From: Mangrovimicrobium sp033283325
GTDB lineage: Bacteria > Pseudomonadota > Gammaproteobacteria > Pseudomonadales > Halieaceae
Direction of reading: 5' to 3'
NCBI GenBank assembly: GCA_033283325.1
Contig: JAWMQO010000001.1
Span: forward strand, 1,674,001-1,738,000
DNA: 64,000 nucleotides
Numbering within the stretch: the first letter of the stretch is position 1; each line of letters begins with the position of its first letter. Below the pieces are notes generated by a model, which was given only the letters and a program-made list of their open reading frames with translations, searched no databases and was not told the DNA's origin. Position numbers and translations under genes: made by a program. Shown here in pieces: positions 51,594 to 58,822 of the stretch.

Positions 51594-52648
51594 ATTTTCT
51601 TGAACAGCGCGCTGCGGGCCGCTCCCTCCGCGCCGTCGGCCGCCGTGATGAATCGCTCCATGTAGATATCGCGCTCGAACAAGCGCCCCTGCATCAGCGC
51701 GGTGATAGCGGCGTCAATCATCGGCGGCGGCCCGCACAGGTAGGCCTTGTGAGCGGAGAAGAAGCCGCCGAAGTGCTTGTTTGCCGCCTCGTGTACGTAG
51801 CCGGTATGGCCCTGCCAGTTGTCCTCCTCCAGCGGGGAATCCAGCGCGGGCACGTAGGTGAAGTTCTCGTTGTCCCGCGCCAGTTGCTCGAAGAGCTCAC
51901 GGTTGTAGAGTTCCGCCAGGTTGCGCGCCCCCTGGAACAGGGTGATCTTGCGGCTGTCGCCGTGTTGCAGCAGGTCGAGCACCATGGACTGGGGGCTGGA
52001 GAGTCCCGATCCGCCGGCGATAAAGATCAGGTCTTCCGGAGCGGACTTGCGCACGAAAAACTGCCCGTAGGGCCCGGACATGTGCAGGCAGTCGCCGACC
52101 TTGAGGGTTTCGTGAATGTAGCCGGTTCCCGCGCCATCGGGCACCCGCCGCACGTGCAGTTCCACCACCGAGGGTTCCGAGGGCGCATTGGCGATCGAGA
52201 AAGCCCGCGCGCCTTCGACCCCGGGCATTTCGAGGTTGATGTACTGTCCGGCCTGGAAACGCATCGGGTGATCGAGTTCGAAGCGAATACCCTTGATGGT
52301 CGGCGAGAGGTCCTCGATGGAAACCACCTTGGCCGCGAAGTCCTCGATGGGATAGCCGAGGAAGTCGGGGTCCACATCGATATCGGCCTCGATGACAAGG
52401 TCGCTCTCCAGCGTGGCGCAGCAGGCGAGCACCTTGCCCTCATCCCGCTCCATGTCCATCAGTGCGAAGGGCGACGCATCGCCGATCTCGGCGTCGCCTT
52501 CCAGCACCTGCACCTTGCAGGTGCCGCAGGTTCCGTGGCCGCAGGCGAAGGGCAGCCACACACCCTGCCGCAGGCAGGCGTCGAGGATGGTCTGCCCCTC
52601 CTCGACTTCAACGATATCGCCCGTGGGCTCTACTCTGAGTTCAAACAT
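51590..52648 (-). CDS. dmpP: Phenol hydroxylase reductase component (P5)
   Basis: 352 residues. N-terminal [2Fe-2S] domain with CGHGTCGTCKVQVLEGD, then an FAD domain (RAFSIANAP) and an NAD domain (GGSGLSSPQSMV, LCGPPPMIDAAI). It passes electrons from NADH to the diiron oxygenase DmpLNO. The length equals Pseudomonas DmpP. 24 bp after dmpO. Confidence 0.94.
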   Translation of the reverse strand: MFELRVEPTGDIVEVEEGQTILDACLRQGVWLPFACGHGTCGTCKVQVLEGDAEIGDASPFALMDMERDEGKVLACCATLESDLVIEADIDVDPDFLGYPIEDFAAKVVSIEDLSPTIKGIRFELDHPMRFQAGQYINLEMPGVEGARAFSIANAPSEPSVVELHVRRVPDGAGTGYIHETLKVGDCLHMSGPYGQFFVRKSAPEDLIFIAGGSGLSSPQSMVLDLLQHGDSRKITLFQGARNLAELYNRELFEQLARDNENFTYVPALDSPLEEDNWQGHTGYVHEAANKHFGGFFSAHKAYLCGPPPMIDAAITALMQGRLFERDIYMERFITAADGAEGAARSALFKKI

Positions 52649-52672
52649 GCCGGTGACCTCCTTCGACAGGAT

Positions 52673-53035
52673 TCATGTCCCGCTGCCCTGGATACCGTCC
52701 AGGCCCGGAGTGGCGAAGCGCAGGATGGACTTGTGGTCGATACCCTGCTCGATCAGGGACGCCGCCATGTCGGGCACGAAGTCTTCGCCGTTCAGGTGCC
52801 ACTGCACCGCGTCCCAGTCGATGCGGGCGAAATCCGGGTGCAGACTGTAGGCCCCCGCGAGCAACTCGTCTCGCAGCCTGCTGAAGGGCGTGTCCGGCGG
52901 CACGGCGAACTCTACCGGGGCACAGAACATCTGGTGGTGATCCCAGCCCGCGTAGACCACCTGGTTGCCGTGGAAATTCTCCAGCAGGTCCAGGCGTTCG
53001 CCGCGATAGTCAGGGGTAATTGCTGCTACTGCCAT
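52673..53035 (-). CDS. dmpO: Phenol hydroxylase oxygenase gamma subunit (P4)
   Basis: 120 residues with the DmpO signature LLENFHGNQVVYAGWDHHQMFCAPV and a C-terminus LIEQGIDHKSILRFATPG. It is the small subunit of the (alpha-beta-gamma)2 phenol hydroxylase. It lies between dmpN (27-bp gap) and dmpP, matching the canonical dmpKLMNOP order. Confidence 0.92.
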   Translation of the reverse strand: MAVAAITPDYRGERLDLLENFHGNQVVYAGWDHHQMFCAPVEFAVPPDTPFSRLRDELLAGAYSLHPDFARIDWDAVQWHLNGEDFVPDMAASLIEQGIDHKSILRFATPGLDGIQGSGT

Positions 53036-53062
53036 GGGTAATTCCTCTCTTGCGCGGGTCTC

Positions 53063-54595
53063 TCAACTGGCTTTTTTCAGGCTTTCTGCGGCGGGCTGCA
53101 GGTTGTGCCAGGCGTTCCAGCGGGCCTCGTCGGGCGAACCGTGGAAGTCCAGGTTGTCGACGCCGAGATTGATGCGGTAGTAATTGCCGAGCACCTCTTC
53201 CAGGTTGGCGCCGCCGCAATTGCCCTGCAGTATCTGGTGCGCGGGCAGCCAGGCCTGGACGTATTTTTCCGGTTCGTGATCGAAGATGTCCTTGCAGCCG
53301 TCGGAGCAGAAGTTGTAGCGCTCACCCTGGTAGACCGACTGCCGGTAGGAAGTCAGCGTCGGGTTGCTCATCTCGGTGAACAGCATCGGGATCTGGCAGG
53401 TCTGGCACAGCATGGGCAGCGTCGGGTTGTAGAAGCGCTCCCCTGCCCGCTCCATCTCGCGCCAGTTTTCGAAGCGCGCACGGTAGTACTTGTCGAAGGT
53501 GTTCGGGTATTTCTCCGACAGCCAGTCCATTTCCTTCTCGGTGGGCATCCAGGTGTGGAAGGCCGCCGCGTGGGAGTACTGGTAGAACGTCGCCCAGGCC
53601 TGGTGGGAGATATGTTCCTTCTCGGCAATGGCGGTCTCGGCGTAGGCCGGCATCTCGATGCCGTAGCGGGCGAGGTCCTTGAACAGGGCGCCGCCGGCCT
53701 CCTCGAAATAGACTTCCCAGGCTTCCTGCCAGGACATCACCTTGTTCGGCAGCATGTAGTCCATCATCATGGCGACCAGCGCCAGCAGGCGCGAACCGCG
53801 CCAGAACCACTTGTTGATCCAGCGCTGCACGATCGGCACGTTGTCCGGGTGCTGCTCCAGCAGGAACTTGATGATCTCCAGCCCCAGGGTCATGTGACGC
53901 GCCTCGTCCGACTGCGCGGAGAAGCCGAAGGTGACCGTGGCCATATCGCCGTTGTAGGCGGCCCCGGACATGAAGGGCACGAACAGCAGGTTGGTCAGCA
54001 CGTATTCGAAAGAGAAGCCGATCGCCACCATGAACTCGAAGGGTCCCGAGCTGCGGGCGTCATCGAAGAAGGACTTGGGCACGGAGAGGTACCAGACCCG
54101 GTCGTGCATGTGGGAGAAGTCCTGGAAACCGTCGAAGTGCTTGTTGTAGTGGCTCATGGCGTGAATCTGTGTCTGGACGTGACGCAGTTCGTCCAGCGCC
54201 TGCATCTGGCAGGCCACCCGCGCACCGACGCCACCGAACTGGCGGCCGACGTGGGAGAAACCGAGGGAGGCCTGGTACTCCGCCGGGGAGATCCCCGTCA
54301 GGAACAGCTTGATCGCGTTCAGGTAACGGGCGTCCGAGACATTCTGCTGGCCGTTGTTCTGGGCGAAGGCGTCAAAAATCGCGTAGAGCTTCTTTTCCTT
54401 CTCGGCCTGGTATTTCCAGTAGGCGTCCATGGTCAGCCGGAACGGGTCTTCCCACTTGGACCAGTCGGTGATCTTGATGCCCTCGAACTCCTCCATGCGG
54501 TAGATTTCCTTGTAATCCCGGTAGCTGTATTCCCAGTCGAGATCCCGGGTCAGGAGTCCGTATTTGTCTTTCAGGCTCAGCTTGCGCTTGTTCAT
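53063..54595 (-). CDS. dmpN: Phenol hydroxylase oxygenase alpha subunit (P3, diiron)
   Basis: 510 residues from ATG 54595 (MNKRKLSLKDKYG), chosen because GAGG precedes it; an ATG at 54610 lies in the dmpM stop. Two carboxylate/His motifs, DELRHVQ (about 137) and DEARHM (about 228), supply the diiron site. It hydroxylates phenol to catechol using O2. A Cys-containing segment CQTCQIPMLF and YNFCSDGCKDIFDHEPEKYVQ near the C-terminus forms the usual zinc-like knuckle of this family. Confidence 0.95.
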   Translation of the reverse strand: MNKRKLSLKDKYGLLTRDLDWEYSYRDYKEIYRMEEFEGIKITDWSKWEDPFRLTMDAYWKYQAEKEKKLYAIFDAFAQNNGQQNVSDARYLNAIKLFLTGISPAEYQASLGFSHVGRQFGGVGARVACQMQALDELRHVQTQIHAMSHYNKHFDGFQDFSHMHDRVWYLSVPKSFFDDARSSGPFEFMVAIGFSFEYVLTNLLFVPFMSGAAYNGDMATVTFGFSAQSDEARHMTLGLEIIKFLLEQHPDNVPIVQRWINKWFWRGSRLLALVAMMMDYMLPNKVMSWQEAWEVYFEEAGGALFKDLARYGIEMPAYAETAIAEKEHISHQAWATFYQYSHAAAFHTWMPTEKEMDWLSEKYPNTFDKYYRARFENWREMERAGERFYNPTLPMLCQTCQIPMLFTEMSNPTLTSYRQSVYQGERYNFCSDGCKDIFDHEPEKYVQAWLPAHQILQGNCGGANLEEVLGNYYRINLGVDNLDFHGSPDEARWNAWHNLQPAAESLKKAS

Positions 54596-54606
54596 GGTCG
54601 GTTGCC

Positions 54607-54876
54607 TCATTGATTCCAGGTCAGTGACAGTTCGTCGTCGGTCTCGTCGACGTTGCCGCCGAGCGTAATCAGGTTCACTTGCAGGGCCTGGATATCCCAG
54701 TCACGACCCATTTTTTCCTCCACCGTTTCGCGCCTGACCACGAGATGGCCCTCGTTTTCCATCCGGATCATCGCCGGCTGGTGATCCACGGTGACATCCG
54801 GGTTGTCTTCCTCGATAGCCTCCACGATGTAGCGGGACTCCTCGTTGTCTTGCAGTACCAGGTAAACCTTGGACAT
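54607..54876 (-). CDS. dmpM: Phenol hydroxylase regulatory/effector protein (P2)
   Basis: 89 residues of the MmoB/DmpM family: cofactorless, binds the oxygenase and raises its activity. Seen: VYLVLQDNEESRYIVEAIEE and MGRDWDIQALQVNLITLGGN. It lies 16 bp after dmpL, and its stop codon overlaps an alternative in-frame dmpN start. Confidence 0.92.
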   Translation of the reverse strand: MSKVYLVLQDNEESRYIVEAIEEDNPDVTVDHQPAMIRMENEGHLVVRRETVEEKMGRDWDIQALQVNLITLGGNVDETDDELSLTWNQ

Positions 54877-54892
54877 GGTGATGTCTCCGAAG

Positions 54893-55873
54893 TTAAAGGC
54901 CGGCTTTCGCCAGGCGGTTGTCGAGGGCTTCGATGCAGGCCTTCATCGCATCTTCACCCACCGCGATTTCCGCGAGGGGCGCGAGGTCGGTGACGGCTTT
55001 TTCCTTCCACTCGGCGATCCAGGCGAGGATCTGCTCGCGGTTCTGCTCCGACTCGCCGGCGGCAGTCTTGAGCACCGAATCCACCCAGCGCGAAGTGTCC
55101 TTGTGCCACTCCTGCATGAACTCGATCAGCATGGCGATATCAGAGCCGCCCGCTTCACAGAGCACCTCGTCGAACTGCCGGTAGATGAGGTCGTAGATGA
55201 GAGAGTCGAGCACCACGTCCTGGACCACGAAGACTTCGAACCAGTCCTCCACACACAGCGAGTTTTCGACGAAACGGCGCACACCCTGCCAGGCGGGATC
55301 TGTCATCCAGTATTCCTTGGCCTCGCGCAGGCTCTCGCCGCTATTGCCGTCCAGCAAGAGGCCGATGCGCGAGAGGTACTGGGCGATACCCAGGCGGTCC
55401 ATACCGTTGAACAGCAGGGCCTGGGCGAGGATCACCGCCGTGCTGTAGGCGCTGCCCAGCACGTTGTTCATGTTTGCCGCCAACTCGACATGGCGCAGGG
55501 GCAGCAGGCAGCGCAGCACTTTCTGCTTCACGCTGTCGTCAAGCCGCTCCGCCAGGCCGCGCTTGTCGAAAAACGCGTAATTGTTCTCGGTAACTTCCTG
55601 CAGCCTGGCCCGCGCCTGGACGTAGGAACCGTAGTAGAACTGGCGCGGGTCCTTGAAGGCGTACCAGTCCTCCATGACGATGGCGGTGCGGCTGTTATCG
55701 CCGAGCCGCTTGTCCGGTTGCCAGAGGGGACGGTAGTGAAAATTGATCTGCGGCGTGATGTCGTAGCTGGCCTCCTGGTAGCGTGAGGCCGGCTTGTCGC
55801 CGAAGCGGCGCTTGATGTGTTCGTAGGTGTTGCGAATGGGTTCAAGCGTCGAGGTTTTTATCTCTATGGTCAT
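54893..55873 (-). CDS. dmpL: Phenol hydroxylase oxygenase beta subunit (P1)
   Basis: 326 residues. Seen: FHYRPLWQPDKRLGDNSRTAIVMEDWYAFKDPRQFYYGSYVQ and LLPLRHVELAANMNNVLGSAYSTAV-type segments typical of the non-catalytic diiron-fold subunit. It pairs with dmpN. 27 bp after dmpK. Length as expected for the family. Confidence 0.94.
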   Translation of the reverse strand: MTIEIKTSTLEPIRNTYEHIKRRFGDKPASRYQEASYDITPQINFHYRPLWQPDKRLGDNSRTAIVMEDWYAFKDPRQFYYGSYVQARARLQEVTENNYAFFDKRGLAERLDDSVKQKVLRCLLPLRHVELAANMNNVLGSAYSTAVILAQALLFNGMDRLGIAQYLSRIGLLLDGNSGESLREAKEYWMTDPAWQGVRRFVENSLCVEDWFEVFVVQDVVLDSLIYDLIYRQFDEVLCEAGGSDIAMLIEFMQEWHKDTSRWVDSVLKTAAGESEQNREQILAWIAEWKEKAVTDLAPLAEIAVGEDAMKACIEALDNRLAKAGL

Positions 55874-55900
55874 AGCTCTACCTTGGGGTTGTCGGTAATG

Positions 55901-56161
55901 TCAGGAATCTTCGCGTTCCGTGCCGTAGCGCCACTTCTCCATGTCTGCATCGACACGGGCAGCCTGCTCGTCAGTCATCATGACCACGTGGTTAAGCGCG
56001 CAAAACTCGGTAAACGCGCTGCGGGGGAGAATCATCTCCACGTAGAGAGAGGGGTCGTTGATGGCAAAATCGAATTCGATGAACTTGTCGTCCACCACCC
56101 GACGCACGCGGACGTAACGGGTCAGTTCGGAAAACGGTTTCGCCTGGAAATCGTGTTTCAT
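55901..56161 (-). CDS. dmpK: Phenol hydroxylase assembly subunit (P0)
   Basis: 86 residues from ATG 56161 (GGTGA lies 7 bases before it); a GTG at 56170 is possible. The signature FDFAINDPSLYVEMILPRSAFTEFCALNHV matches DmpK/PhlA, which is needed to load or assemble the active oxygenase. First gene of the phenol hydroxylase operon, about 37 nt after the predicted sigma-54 transcription start. Confidence 0.88.
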   Translation of the reverse strand: MKHDFQAKPFSELTRYVRVRRVVDDKFIEFDFAINDPSLYVEMILPRSAFTEFCALNHVVMMTDEQAARVDADMEKWRYGTEREDS

Positions 56162-56207
56162 CTGGGTCACCGGCGCTGTTATGAGTTATTGCGCTTTCCC
56201 CAGACAA

Positions 56208-56224
56208 TACAAAAGCTGTACCAG
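56208..56224 (-). promoter_or_regulatory. Candidate sigma-54 (-24/-12) promoter of the phenol hydroxylase operon
   Basis: On the minus strand CTGGTACAGCTTTTGTA resembles the sigma-54 consensus TGGCAC-N5-TTGCA: GG (56222-56221), 10 bases, then GT in place of the usual GC. Predicted start near 56197. The last base of the -12 pair is off consensus, which may make the promoter strictly activator-dependent or mean the true site differs. A DmpR-type activator gene lies directly upstream and its repeated sites are at the right distance. Confidence 0.6.
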
Positions 56225-56297
56225 TTACGGGTTTATTCGATTTTTCAGCAGCTTAGGTGAAATTGACTGCAGCTTTGCGCGAATGCAAGTCAGTGTT

Positions 56298-56349
56298 TTT
56301 CATGAAATGATGAAGCCCGACAGGCGCCCGGTTTCATGAAATGATGAAA
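56298..56349 (-). promoter_or_regulatory. Two tandem 17-18 bp dyads, candidate upstream activating sequences for DmpR
   Basis: The 17-mer TTTCATGAAATGATGAA occurs at 56298-56314 and again at 56332-56348, 34 bp apart. Each contains TTTCAT-N6-ATGAA(A/G), a dyad. Relative to the predicted start near 56197 the centres are at about -109 and -143, the range used by DmpR/XylR enhancer sites. They lie between the end of the regulator gene and the sigma-54 promoter. Confidence 0.65.
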
Positions 56350-56364
56350 ACGGACGGGAAGGCC

Positions 56365-58020
56365 TCAGTCGTCCAGTTTCTTCAGGCGATAATCCAGCGC
56401 GGCCCGGGTCAGGCCGAGGATTTTCGCGGCGCTGGTGACATTACCCTCCGCACGGTCGAGGGCCCGCATCATCATCTCGCGCTCCACCTGCTTCAGTTCA
56501 CAGCCCGCGTTGAGCAACTCCTCGACTGTCGAGGAGAGCGAGTCGCTGGCAGCTCCGGAGGGAATGCCCCCTTGCAAGTCCTCGGCGACGAGGTTGGGGA
56601 AGAGCTGCACGGCCTCGATACAGCCTCCCGGTTCGGCGAGGATGATGCCGCGTTCGATCACGTTGCCGAGTTCACGAATGTTGCCGGGCCAGTGGTACTT
56701 CCCCAGCATGCCCATCGCCATGTCGGTCACGCCCTTGACCGGCTTGCCGTGCAGCGCGCTGTACTTGGCGATGAAATGGCGGACCAGTTCGGGAATGTCA
56801 TCGAGGCGGTCGCGCAAGGGCGGCACCACTACGGAATATACATTGAGCCTGTAGAGCAGGTCTGAGCGGAAGCGCCCCTCCTGTACAGCGCGCTCGAGGT
56901 CTTCGTTGGTGGCCGCCACGAGGCGCACATCGACCTTGCGGGTGCGGGTGTCACCCACACGTTCCAGCTCGTTCTCCTGCAGGACGCGCAGCAAAGCGGC
57001 CTGTGCCTGGGATGACAGTTCGCCCACCTCGTCGAGGAACAACGTGCCGCCGTGGGCGCGCTCGAAGCGGCCGGGCCGCGACTGGTCCGCCCCGGTGAAG
57101 GCGCCCTTCTCCACGCCGAACAGTTCCGCTTCGATGAGGTCCTTGGGAATCGCCGCGCAGTTCACCGCGACGAAGGGTTTGTCCCGGCGCGGGCTGCCTT
57201 CGTGCAGGGCCTTGGCGAACAGGTCCTTGCCGACGCCGGTCTCCCCCAGCAGTAGCACGGTCACCCTGCTCTCGGCGGCCTTCGCGAGCAGCTCCCGCAC
57301 CTGCAGGAATTTCTGCGAGCAGCCGACCAGGTCGCCGAAACTCTGCTCCCGGGTGAGATTCTCGCGCAGCGTGGTGACCTGGGACTGCAGTTCGAACAAC
57401 TGGTCGGCAATGCGGTCGGGACGGTAGTAGCGCAGCAATTCCTCGCAGTCGGGCCACTCCTCGGCGGGACGCCCTTCGATGCGGCACATCTTTTCACCGC
57501 AGCCGAGACAGCCCTGTTCGCGAAATATAATCTCGCGCCCCACAAGGTACGAGGTATAGCCGGAAGCATAGCCGATCTGCGACCAGCACACCGGTTCGTA
57601 ACTGACCCCGTACTCGGCGAGAAAATTCTCCGCCTCGAAGGAGTTCTCCCAGTCGCAGATGCAGTGGAAGTTACGTTCCTCGTCCACCTCCATCTTGCTG
57701 ATCGACACCTTCACCTGGCCGGTCATCATGTGTGACTGGGGGCCGACGGAAAAGATATCCTGCAAGGGAGCCTCGGGCCGCAAGCGCCGCGCGGTTGCCG
57801 CGTCCTGCTGGCCGGCGGAGTAGCCGATACGAATCAGCAGCCCCTTGGCCCGCTCCATACCCAGGGAATCGATAAGCTCCCTGCGCAGGGCCCGCATCTC
57901 GCTGCTGCGCAGGAGGATCATCCGCTCCTCGCCCAGCCAGATTTGCCCTTCTTCGTGCTCGAAGCGCAGGAGCTCACGGAAATCCCTGAGCACCGACTTC
58001 TGAGGATTGTATTTATTCAT
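56365..58020 (-). CDS. dmpR: Phenol-responsive sigma-54 activator (DmpR/XylR type)
   Basis: 551 residues. Residues about 15-210 form the XylR_N/V4R aromatic-sensing domain (GYSAGQQDA, CDWENSFEAENF, GCLGCGEKMCRIEG). Residues about 230-470 are the AAA+ domain with Walker A GETGVGKD (about 258), the sigma-54 loop GAFTGADQ (about 305) and GGTLFLDEVGEL. The C-terminus has a Fis-type helix-turn-helix (EGNVTSAAKILGLTRAALDYRLKKL). Binding phenols relieves inhibition and drives the operon. It is transcribed in the same direction as the operon, 204 bp upstream of dmpK, not divergent as in Pseudomonas dmp. Confidence 0.94.
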   Translation of the reverse strand: MNKYNPQKSVLRDFRELLRFEHEEGQIWLGEERMILLRSSEMRALRRELIDSLGMERAKGLLIRIGYSAGQQDAATARRLRPEAPLQDIFSVGPQSHMMTGQVKVSISKMEVDEERNFHCICDWENSFEAENFLAEYGVSYEPVCWSQIGYASGYTSYLVGREIIFREQGCLGCGEKMCRIEGRPAEEWPDCEELLRYYRPDRIADQLFELQSQVTTLRENLTREQSFGDLVGCSQKFLQVRELLAKAAESRVTVLLLGETGVGKDLFAKALHEGSPRRDKPFVAVNCAAIPKDLIEAELFGVEKGAFTGADQSRPGRFERAHGGTLFLDEVGELSSQAQAALLRVLQENELERVGDTRTRKVDVRLVAATNEDLERAVQEGRFRSDLLYRLNVYSVVVPPLRDRLDDIPELVRHFIAKYSALHGKPVKGVTDMAMGMLGKYHWPGNIRELGNVIERGIILAEPGGCIEAVQLFPNLVAEDLQGGIPSGAASDSLSSTVEELLNAGCELKQVEREMMMRALDRAEGNVTSAAKILGLTRAALDYRLKKLDD

Positions 58021-58215
58021 ATTCCTCGCTCATCCCCGGCAGTACCAATTTCGGCACGGGCGGTGTTACACAAGTTCGCACGTTACACCCGGGACCGGAA
58101 AAACACAAAATACCCGCCCGACTTCCCCGGATCGTCAAAACTGTGAAGTATCCCCGACACCTCCGCCATAGAAAAGCTAAACTAGGGAGTACCCGCCAGA
58201 CCAAAGGACTGGCCC

Positions 58216-58710
58216 ATGCAAACGATAAACGCCCATCAGCTACTCAGCCACCACGACTTGTCGTCGTTCTCCAGCGCATCCGTGTTCGGTGCCCTGCAGG
58301 AGAGTTCTATTTTATGGCTACTGCAGAATGGTAGAGTTCACAGCCTGGAAAAAGGCGAGAGCCTGTTCGAGCAGGGGCAAGCCGGCAATAGCTTCCACGT
58401 GATCCTGGAAGGACAGGTCAGCTACTTCAAATATCATGATGGCCACTACTCTTACATCAAGGATTACAGGCCAGGAGAGGAAATCGGTTTCGTAAGTATG
58501 ATCGCGTTGCACGAGCGGATAGGACGGGCTGAGGCCCATGAGGACACCGTAACGCTCGAAATCGACAGTGCCGTATTCCACGGGTTTCACCAGCAGCTCC
58601 CCCGGGAATTTGGCATTCTGATGATGAACCTCGCTCGGGAACTGGCGCGGACCGTGAGGTCCATCGGCAACCTCGTGGTTGAAAAGGACAGTGGCGCCAA
58701 TTCAGAATGA
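58216..58710 (+). CDS. Stand-alone cyclic-nucleotide-binding-type domain protein
   Basis: 164 residues with one cNMP-binding jelly-roll (SLEKGESLFEQGQAGNSFHVILEGQVSYF, PGEEIGFVSMIALHERIGRAEA) and a C-terminal helix (ELARTVRSIGNLVVEKDSG). There is no DNA-binding domain, so it is not a Crp/Fnr activator. The phosphate-binding RxA motif is seen as IGRAEA, so nucleotide binding is plausible. It is divergent from dmpR with a 195-bp gap. Function unknown. Confidence 0.85.
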   Translation: MQTINAHQLLSHHDLSSFSSASVFGALQESSILWLLQNGRVHSLEKGESLFEQGQAGNSFHVILEGQVSYFKYHDGHYSYIKDYRPGEEIGFVSMIALHERIGRAEAHEDTVTLEIDSAVFHGFHQQLPREFGILMMNLARELARTVRSIGNLVVEKDSGANSE

Positions 58711-58822
58711 TTGGCACCCGGGTCTTCCCTACACTCCCCTGATAACAGGCTCGCCCATCTGGCGCGCCATCATCTTAGCTCTAAGCGGTCGATTCCCGGG
58801 GTGAAGCGGAAGCCGCCCCCCT

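Noticed and set aside
51491..54613. Long plus-strand open frames (516 and 502 residues) over the phenol hydroxylase genes
   Set aside because: They are mirror frames of dmpP, dmpO and dmpN caused by high GC content; no recognisable product.
56190..56206. CTGGGGAAAGCGCA on the minus strand as an alternative sigma-54 promoter
   Set aside because: Spacing between GG and GC does not give the needed 10 bases; the site at 56208-56224 fits better.
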